Assembly (NCBI RefSeq): GCF_004770765.1
Contig: NZ_RQFK01000026.1
Span: 620,001 to 684,000 of the forward strand
Reading direction: 5' to 3'
From: Leptospira noumeaensis
Lineage (GTDB): Bacteria > Spirochaetota > Leptospiria > Leptospirales > Leptospiraceae
Length of the DNA stretch: 64,000 bases
The notes under the pieces were generated by a model. It was given only the letters and a program-made list of their open reading frames with translations. It was not told the origin of the DNA and searched no databases. Position numbers and translations under genes: made by a program. This document shows positions 57,663-64,000 of the stretch, piece after piece; position 1 is the stretch's first letter; every line of letters begins with the position of its first letter.

Positions 57663-59537
57663 CTATCGTCTGTCCACCAAATGATAGAGGAGAAGATCCA
57701 CATCAGAAGGATCCACCCCAGAGATATGAAGCGCATTTTCTAAATTCATAGGACGGTGTTTTTCTAACTTCACCACAGCTTCCGTCTTCAAACCCTTCAC
57801 AGCGGCGTAATCAAAATCAGGCGGGATCTGAAAGTTTAAAAACTTCTTACGGTATTCAATCGTCTCCAACTCTCGTTTCAGATAACCTTCGTATTTGACT
57901 TCCATTTCTAAAACAGCTTTCTCATCTTCGTTTAGGTTTTGAAGTTCAGGAAGAAAAGTTTCGATGTCTTCAATTTTGATATCAGATCGTTTTAAAAACG
58001 AAGCTACCGTGTGACCAAATTTATAATTTTCAATCTTCTTCTCTTCTAAAACTTTTGTGAGTTCCTCTGTTGGCTTCATCGATGTTACAAACATTTGGGT
58101 TTTGATTTTATCGATCCTAGCATAACGATCTTTCATATCTGTATAGAGAGATTCGTCTACAAGTCCCATCTCATATCCATATTGCATGAGTCTTTGGTCG
58201 GCGTTGTCTTGGCGTAAAAGCAATCGATATTCGGCGCGACTTGTGAACATTCGGTAAGGATCTTCCACACCTTTATAAACCAAATCATCCACAAGCACTC
58301 CGATATAAGATTCACTTCGTTTGAAAAGAATTGGTTCTTCCTTTCTGACAGAACGAATCACATTGTATGCAGCAACCAGTCCTTGTGCTGCGGCTTCTTC
58401 ATACCCGGTAGTTCCGTTGATTTGACCTGCATGATACAGGCCTTTTACTTTTTTGGTTTCGAGAGTTGGGTTTAGTTCTGTTGGATCTACAAAATCATAT
58501 TCGATGGCGTAACCCGGACGCATGAGTTCCACTTCTTCTAAACCTTTGATGCTTCGAAGAAACTTCCATTGCACTTCCTCGGGCAAACTTGTGGACACAC
58601 CATTGAGATACATCTCGTTGGTTTCATATCCTTCCGGTTCGATAAAGATTTGATGACGATCTCTTTCCGCAAACCGAACGACCTTATCTTCAATCGAAGG
58701 ACAATACCTTGGGCCAACACTTTTGATCTGACCCGAATACATCGGTGAGTATTCTAAGTTTTGTTTGATCAGTTCATGTGTGGTGTCGTTGGTATAAGTG
58801 ATGTAACAAGGTATTTGTTTGCGATCGATCTTACTAGTTGAAAAAGAAAAGGGACGAGGGTTCTCATCACCATCTTGCACATCGAGTCCATCAAAGTTGA
58901 TGGAATTTTTATGAACACGAGCCGGAGTTCCTGTTTTGAGTCTTCCGAGCTTTAATTCAAAACGAGCGAGTGTATGGGAAAGACCTTTGGTTGTAGGTTC
59001 CCCAATCCGACCTGATTCTTTTTGGTAAGTTCCAATATGAATCACACTGGATAAAAAAGTTCCTGTGGTTAGGATCACATGATTTGTATAAAAAGTAAAT
59101 CCACGACCAGTGATAACACCAGTCACTTGGTTTCCTTCCACAATCAAATCTTCAACCGTGTCTTGTCGGATGGAGAGAGTTTTTAATTTTTCCAACTGGT
59201 GTTTGATCATGAGCTGGTATTGTTTTTTCTCAGCTTGTGCACGGGGGGCCCAAACCGAAGGACCCTTCGATGTGTTTAACATCTTAAATTGAATTCCAGT
59301 TTGATCAATCACCCGACCCATAAGTCCACCAAGAGCATCCACTTCACGAACCATATGTCCTTTTGCAATTCCACCGATGGCAGGATTACAACTCATCTGT
59401 CCGATGGTATCCAAGTTCATTGTGATCAGTAAAGTTTTGAGTCCTGCTTTGGCAGAGATATAGGCAGCTTCTGTTCCGGCATGACCGGCACCAACAACGA
59501 TACAATCAAATTGGTTGGGATAAAAGGATGGATTCAT
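57663..59537 (-). CDS. mnmG: tRNA uridine-5-carboxymethylaminomethyl modification enzyme MnmG (GidA)
   Basis: 624 residues. FAD-dependent partner of MnmE for wobble uridine modification. The FAD motif [24 protein letters not shown], the GIEDKVV-type active region with [10 protein letters not shown], and [14 protein letters not shown] are typical. It is near the origin with rsmG, in the usual bacterial order but separated by the exported hypothetical gene. Confidence 0.97.
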   Translation of the reverse strand: MNPSFYPNQFDCIVVGAGHAGTEAAYISAKAGLKTLLITMNLDTIGQMSCNPAIGGIAKGHMVREVDALGGLMGRVIDQTGIQFKMLNTSKGPSVWAPRAQAEKKQYQLMIKHQLEKLKTLSIRQDTVEDLIVEGNQVTGVITGRGFTFYTNHVILTTGTFLSSVIHIGTYQKESGRIGEPTTKGLSHTLARFELKLGRLKTGTPARVHKNSINFDGLDVQDGDENPRPFSFSTSKIDRKQIPCYITYTNDTTHELIKQNLEYSPMYSGQIKSVGPRYCPSIEDKVVRFAERDRHQIFIEPEGYETNEMYLNGVSTSLPEEVQWKFLRSIKGLEEVELMRPGYAIEYDFVDPTELNPTLETKKVKGLYHAGQINGTTGYEEAAAQGLVAAYNVIRSVRKEEPILFKRSESYIGVLVDDLVYKGVEDPYRMFTSRAEYRLLLRQDNADQRLMQYGYEMGLVDESLYTDMKDRYARIDKIKTQMFVTSMKPTEELTKVLEEKKIENYKFGHTVASFLKRSDIKIEDIETFLPELQNLNEDEKAVLEMEVKYEGYLKRELETIEYRKKFLNFQIPPDFDYAAVKGLKTEAVVKLEKHRPMNLENALHISGVDPSDVDLLLYHLVDRR

Positions 59538-59705
59538 ATTATGTCTTCTTAGTGATTCAGTTCTTAAAAATTGCGAGGGAGTGGGATCAGAAAATCTACT
59601 CCTTAGAACGATATCAAAAGCATCGGCCTATGCTTCGAGAGAAAAAAAGATAAAATTCATTTTCTAATTTTGAAACTTCAGAAGATTGGAAGGATAGGAA
59701 TCTCA

Positions 59706-60629
59706 ATGGCTCAGAATTCATTCCCTTACACATACTTTGAAGGAAAGATTGTTCCTTCCGAGGACGCGAAAGTCAGTGTCCAAACCCACGCCTTACAATA
59801 TGGGACAGGTGTCTTCGGTGGAATCCGCGGTTACTACAACGAAGCGAAAAAAAATCTTTATGTCTTCCGATTGCCAGAACATTGCAAACGACTCGTGAAC
59901 TCCACAAAGATCATGCAGTTACAAATTCAGATCACACCGGAAGAGATCCAATCCATCATTTTGGATCTGCTTCGTAAAAATGAAGCAAAACAAAATGTAT
60001 ATTTAAGACCTTTCATTTACACTTCTGCCTTACAACTCTCACCACGTTTTCATGACGTAAAAGCAGACATCACCGTTTATGCTTTGAAGTTGGATGATTA
60101 CCTCGATACTCAAAATGGACTGACAACCATTGTATCTTCTTGGCAAAGATTTTCTGATAACCAAATTCCTACTCTTTCTAAAGTAAGTGGTGGGTATGTG
60201 AACTCAGCTCTTGCGAAATCAGAAGCCGTTCAAAATGGAATGGATGAAGCTATCTTTTTAGATGCTAGAGGTTTTGTATCGGAAGGTTCTGCAGAAAATC
60301 TATTTATCGTTCGTGATGGAGTGATCCATACACCGACAATTCCTTCTTCAATTTTAGAAGGGATCACAAGAAGAAGTATCATTCAAATTGCAAAAGACTT
60401 AGGGATCCAAGTTGTGGAAAGAGACATTGCTCGTTCTGAACTTTATATTGCTGATGAATTATTTTTTTCAGGAACAGGTGTGCAAGTGGCTTGGGTGAAA
60501 GAAGTGGATCGTCGTGTGATTGGAAATGGAAACATCGGACCCATCACCAAAAAAATCCAATCTATCTTTTTTGAAGCGGTTCGTGGTGAACAACCAAGTT
60601 ATATGAATTGGCTGACACCGGTATACTAA
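59706..60629 (+). CDS. ilvE: Branched-chain amino-acid aminotransferase
   Basis: 307 residues from the ATG at 59706, with AGGA six bases upstream; a frame from 59670 adds 12 residues. It performs the last step of leucine, isoleucine and valine synthesis with PLP. The Lys is in the SKVSGGYVNSALAKSEA region and EGSAENLFIV and ELFFSGTGVQV are typical of class IV transaminases. Confidence 0.93.
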   Translation: MAQNSFPYTYFEGKIVPSEDAKVSVQTHALQYGTGVFGGIRGYYNEAKKNLYVFRLPEHCKRLVNSTKIMQLQIQITPEEIQSIILDLLRKNEAKQNVYLRPFIYTSALQLSPRFHDVKADITVYALKLDDYLDTQNGLTTIVSSWQRFSDNQIPTLSKVSGGYVNSALAKSEAVQNGMDEAIFLDARGFVSEGSAENLFIVRDGVIHTPTIPSSILEGITRRSIIQIAKDLGIQVVERDIARSELYIADELFFSGTGVQVAWVKEVDRRVIGNGNIGPITKKIQSIFFEAVRGEQPSYMNWLTPVY

Positions 60630-60635
60630 AGACCA

Positions 60636-61568
60636 ATGGCTGATGCTTTGTTCTCATTCGACCAAGTGTCAGGCCAAGATGTTGCACTGACTTACTTAAA
60701 ATCTTTTTTAAATGATAGGTCACGAATTCCTGGATCTATCATTTTTTACGGACCCGATGGGGTGGGGAAGTGGACAGCCGCTGAAAGATTCTCGAGACAA
60801 CTTCTTTGTTTAGAAGGAACCTCTTGTGGGGTTTGTGATTCTTGCAGACAATTTATGAAAGGTGTGCATCCCGACTTCATTCAATTTCCGAGAAGAAAAA
60901 ACATAGCCATTGGAAAAGAAAAAGATCCAGAAGATTTTACCATCCGATGGTTGTTATCAGCGAGGATTCCTTTCAAACCACATACATCAGATTACCGAGT
61001 GGTTTTATTTCCCGAAGCAAATCGCATTAATAATGAAGCAGAAACCACTCTTCTAAAAACTTTGGAAGAACCTCCACCTCATACAAAGTTCATTCTCATC
61101 GTTAACGATTTAAAAAACTTAAAACCAACCATTGTCTCTCGATCAGTTTGTGTTCCTTTCAACTATCTCCCTCAAAACGAAATCAAAAAAATTCGTAGAA
61201 ATGAAATGACTGAATCCAAACTTTATTATGGTGGATCACTCAATCCCTTTGAAATCTCTGATGAGTTTTTGGAAGAATGGCATGAGAATGTAAGGGAACA
61301 TTGTCACGATTCCATTTTACTTTTTAAATTGGAAAACTGGGTGCGAGACCAACTGGGAGAATTTCGCTCCAACAAAGAAGGACTAACCGGAATTGATTTT
61401 TTAGAGATGATTTGTTTGTTACTTCTTTATGAATACAGACAAAAAAACTTTGAAGCCAATGTAGGAAGGATTGAAGCCATCTTAGATTTTAAAATGAAAC
61501 TACATTATGAAATTCCTGCACTCGAGTATGTTCTTTTATCACAGTTATTTTTACGTTTAGCAACATAG
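60636..61568 (+). CDS. holB: DNA polymerase III delta'-like clamp-loader subunit
   Basis: 310 residues. It is an AAA+ protein with zinc cysteines (CGVCDSC) and a P-loop region GPDGVGKWTAAER, in which the usual Thr/Ser after Lys is Trp, consistent with a subunit that does not hydrolyse ATP. The [20 protein letters not shown] sensor segment matches delta'. It is directly upstream of dnaA, six bases after ilvE. Confidence 0.9.
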   Translation: MADALFSFDQVSGQDVALTYLKSFLNDRSRIPGSIIFYGPDGVGKWTAAERFSRQLLCLEGTSCGVCDSCRQFMKGVHPDFIQFPRRKNIAIGKEKDPEDFTIRWLLSARIPFKPHTSDYRVVLFPEANRINNEAETTLLKTLEEPPPHTKFILIVNDLKNLKPTIVSRSVCVPFNYLPQNEIKKIRRNEMTESKLYYGGSLNPFEISDEFLEEWHENVREHCHDSILLFKLENWVRDQLGEFRSNKEGLTGIDFLEMICLLLLYEYRQKNFEANVGRIEAILDFKMKLHYEIPALEYVLLSQLFLRLAT

Positions 61569-61785
61569 TAATAAAAAGCCGATTGTTATCGTAAAGTCAG
61601 CAATTGAAATAAAGAACACCTAACGCAAATTATAAGGTAAATTCCAGTCAAATCACTTAAGGGACATAATTTTTTTATTCGGTTCGACTATTTTTTCTAG
61701 TTTGGATCGTTTTCGGATTTTTCATTTGAATTCTACCTACTTGCTAAAAGTATAGTACCCGATTTCACATTTAGGGCGGGGAAAC

Positions 61786-63111
61786 TTGGAAAGACGTTGG
61801 GAAGAAATTTTAGAAGAAATATCGAAACAGATACCTCCCAAGTACTTTTCTAATTTCATTGCACCACTCAAATTCGATAAATCAGAGAACCAGGTGGTTC
61901 ACTTAACGGCTCCTTCCACAGGAATCAAACGCCATGTGGAAACCAAATACACAAGTTTCATTGAAGACGCCGTTTATCAAGTAGTAGGTGATCGATTCAA
62001 AGTATCCATTCTCGCTGAATCAGAATCATCCACACAGATTTTTAAGGAAGTCATCCAATCCAAATTTGATGAATCCGACTCGGATCTAAATCCAGAGTTT
62101 ATTTTTAGTAATTATATCACTTCTGATTCCAACCGCATTGCTTATACGGCCGCAAAAAGTGTAGCAGAACAACCAGGGAAATACAACCCATTGTATATTT
62201 TTGGACCAGTGGGTGTGGGCAAAACCCATCTATTGCATGCCATCGGAAACGAGATCAAAAAGAAAGATCCATGGAAGACTGTACGGTATGTAAATAGTAC
62301 CTCGTTTTTAAATGAGTTTATTTTTACGGTTCGTCAGAATAACCGCGAGTCACTCGAATCTTTCAAAATCAGATACCAGTCTTATAATGTTTTACTCTTT
62401 GATGACATTCAATTTTTAAATGGTGGGGCTGAGAAAACCCAAGAAGAGTTTTTTGCTCTCTTCAATTTCCTTTATGATAGAAAACGCCAGATTATCATTG
62501 CATCCGATAGACCAAGTTACGAACTCCCGTTACACGAAAGGCTAAAATCTCGGTTTGTGCACGGTCTCCAAGCGGATATCAAATCACATGACTTGGCACT
62601 GCGGATCGAACTTTTGCGAGCCAATTTTTCTGAATTCAATATTCCGGCCAGTGACAAACTTCTTCTTTGGCTTGCCGAACGATTGGAAGGGGATTCAAGG
62701 GCTCTGATTGGAATCGTAAACGATTTGGTTTTATACAAAAAAGCTTATGAATACTTTTTACTCACGGAAGAAAAAATTCAGGAAATTGCCGAAGCACGTT
62801 TTCTGACGAATAAAAAACGAATTGGATTCAGCCCCGATATGGTCATTGATCTTGTCTGCGAAAGATCCAATGTCGCTCGCAAGGATTTGTTAGGAAAGAG
62901 TCGGAAAGCAGATTTCATTCCGCCTAGGCATCTTTGTATGCTCCTCCTGCACGATGTCCTCCATGTTCCGAAGGCACAAATTGGAAGAATTTTTTCAACC
63001 ACACATTCGACCGTCATCCACGGAATCGATAAATTCAAAGAGCGTATGAAAACAGACCCACAATGGGAAGACCTGTTTCATACCATCAAACACAAGATAA
63101 GTTTCCAATAA
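61786..63111 (+). CDS. dnaA: Chromosomal replication initiator DnaA
   Basis: 441 residues. TTG start with GGGCGGGGA upstream. It opens the origin. Walker A GPVGVGKTHLLHAIGNE, DDIQFLNGG, and the C-terminal HTH with the ARKDLLGKSRKADFIPPRHLCMLLLHDVL and STTHSTVIHGIDKF elements are all present. The 217 bases before it hold no gene and no perfect TTATCCACA box. Confidence 0.98.
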   Translation: MERRWEEILEEISKQIPPKYFSNFIAPLKFDKSENQVVHLTAPSTGIKRHVETKYTSFIEDAVYQVVGDRFKVSILAESESSTQIFKEVIQSKFDESDSDLNPEFIFSNYITSDSNRIAYTAAKSVAEQPGKYNPLYIFGPVGVGKTHLLHAIGNEIKKKDPWKTVRYVNSTSFLNEFIFTVRQNNRESLESFKIRYQSYNVLLFDDIQFLNGGAEKTQEEFFALFNFLYDRKRQIIIASDRPSYELPLHERLKSRFVHGLQADIKSHDLALRIELLRANFSEFNIPASDKLLLWLAERLEGDSRALIGIVNDLVLYKKAYEYFLLTEEKIQEIAEARFLTNKKRIGFSPDMVIDLVCERSNVARKDLLGKSRKADFIPPRHLCMLLLHDVLHVPKAQIGRIFSTTHSTVIHGIDKFKERMKTDPQWEDLFHTIKHKISFQ

Positions 63112-63357
63112 CCTGTGATTAATCCGACCATTACCTGTCGATAAACTGTCGATAGGACATAGTCAGTCCTTATTGTCCCTTAAATTTTTCCCAACCTGTT
63201 CAAAGTGACATAAATATTGACAGTTGCAAAAAGGAAAAATCCTGACATAATTCAATAAAAATTGATGTTTCCAGGCTTTATCGACATACTGACAGAACCA
63301 ACGGAAACGACATAATATATATAAAGATATATAATATAAATAAGAAGAAGAGGAAAA
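63112..63357. other. Putative replication origin region (dnaA-dnaN)
   Basis: 246 bases without a gene. It contains TGTCGATAA (63136-63144), TGTCGATAG (63147-63155) and the inverse TTATCGACA (63278-63286), which differ from the consensus DnaA box by one or two bases. GACATA occurs five times (63156, 63207, 63244, 63283, 63309). An A/T-only tract of about 40 bases with few interruptions (63311-63350) could be the unwinding element. Confidence 0.6.
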
Positions 63358-64000
63358 ATGAAATTCACTGTCAATACTACAGAATTCCTAAAAGCAATCA
63401 ACTCAGTGGATGGAGTCATCTCAGTTCGAGAAATTAAATCTGCTCTCTCCAATCTCAAAATCCAAACAGGTGAAAATGAAGTTTATCTTTCTGCTACCGA
63501 TCTCGAGATCGCGATCAAAACATCTGTTCCTTCCACAATCGGAGAAAAAGGAACAGCATCTTTACCTGCGAAACAGCTATCGAGTATTTTTAAAAACTTA
63601 AACTTTGATACAAGTTTGCTCACAACCACTGACCAATCAGAAAACTCGGAAACAACTATCACTGATGCCAGTGGTAAGATGGACACTAAGTTTAAAGTCA
63701 ATGGAATTGATTCTGAAGATATCAAAACCATTCCAAAAGTAGATGAGACAAGCGTTGTTGAATTTCCTTGCCAGACCATTCGTGAAATGTTTCGTAAAAC
63801 TTCTTATGCGATGGCGATTGAAGAAACACGTTTTGTATTCAATGGTCTCTTTTTAAAACCAGACAATACTGATCTAATTGTTGTTGGAACGGATGGACGT
63901 CGTCTTTCTAAAATCGTTCGTAAGTTTCCAAAACAATTCCCATTCAAAAATGGTGTGATCATTCCTCACAAAGCAGTTCGTGAAATGCTTAAAATGATGG
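63358..64000 (+). CDS. dnaN: DNA polymerase III beta clamp, N-terminal part
   Basis: The ATG at 63358 has AGAGGA upstream. The frame runs to the end of the window (214 codons). MKFTVNTTEFLKAINSVDGVISVREIKSALSNL is the typical start; EIAIKTSVPS and VVGTDGRRLSKI follow. It forms the sliding clamp. The C-terminal third lies outside the window. Confidence 0.96.
   Translation, partial: MKFTVNTTEFLKAINSVDGVISVREIKSALSNLKIQTGENEVYLSATDLEIAIKTSVPSTIGEKGTASLPAKQLSSIFKNLNFDTSLLTTTDQSENSETTITDASGKMDTKFKVNGIDSEDIKTIPKVDETSVVEFPCQTIREMFRKTSYAMAIEETRFVFNGLFLKPDNTDLIVVGTDGRRLSKIVRKFPKQFPFKNGVIIPHKAVREMLKMM

Overview
The window reads as chromosomal DNA of a Leptospira species. Gene content supports this: fliG, a mnmG/rsmG/parAB/dnaA/dnaN origin region, a plastid-type ferredoxin-NADP reductase, many small lipoproteins with loose spirochaete-style lipoboxes, DUF3015, and frequent TTG starts. 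Base composition (AT-rich, visibly above 60% A+T) and the free-living style gene set (heme receptor, acetyl-CoA synthetase, pyrophosphatase pump) suggest the saprophytic clade; that is inference. There is no phage, insertion sequence, rRNA or CRISPR array.

Layout. 1-6100: end of an M1 aminopeptidase, two TRL-like lipoproteins, a lipoprotein phosphodiesterase, an Xre-type regulator with palindromic sites upstream, fliG, and a TetR + metallo-hydrolase pair. 6100-11250: membrane proteins, an M23 peptidase and a PAS-GGDEF-EAL protein. 11430-15511: a probable iron-responsive heme operon (Fur-like box, lipoprotein, HmuY-like lipoprotein, TonB receptor, HExxH protein). 15500-22900: DUF3015, ferredoxin-NADP reductase, PC4-like protein, a VWA-STAS fusion, queE and a SNF2 helicase. 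22925-27181: a tightly packed run of seven genes for envelope proteins, starting with a symporter and containing two more TRL-like proteins. 27300-35000: hppA, a TPR-like protein, acs, folE, a glycosyltransferase, and a divergent DoxX/HxlR pair around a clear palindrome. 35574-38337: an overlapping run of BFD-ferredoxin, WbuC cupin, esterase lipoprotein, alpha/beta hydrolase and DUF2892.

39500-43509 is a translation/replication block: a TrmA-type methyltransferase, four tRNA genes (Ser-TGA, Ser-GCT, Arg-ACG, Ser-GGA) interleaved with a membrane protein and tadA, then dnaX-ybaB-recR. tadA begins one base after tRNA-Arg(ACG), the tRNA its product should edit. 43538-48100 holds a broken SRPBCC gene and a set of envelope/transport genes. 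48433-54250 has serS-tatD and, on the other strand, a degenerate M23 protein, bactofilin, YaaR-like protein and an ABC exporter.

54224-64000 is the origin region: parB-parA-rsmG with a perfect parS inside rsmG and a near-perfect one nearby, mnmG, ilvE, holB, dnaA, a 246-base dnaA-dnaN gap with repeated TGTCGATA and GACATA motifs plus a very AT-rich tract, and the start of dnaN.

Most notable for follow-up: the tRNA-Arg/tadA arrangement, the two predicted enzymes with substituted catalytic residues (M23 protein beside bactofilin; alpha/beta hydrolase with Asn at the nucleophile), the SRPBCC gene with a stop at codon 7, the heme operon with its unassigned HExxH partner, and a palindromic element near 48.2 kb. 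I did not find anything that I can firmly call a wholly new system.
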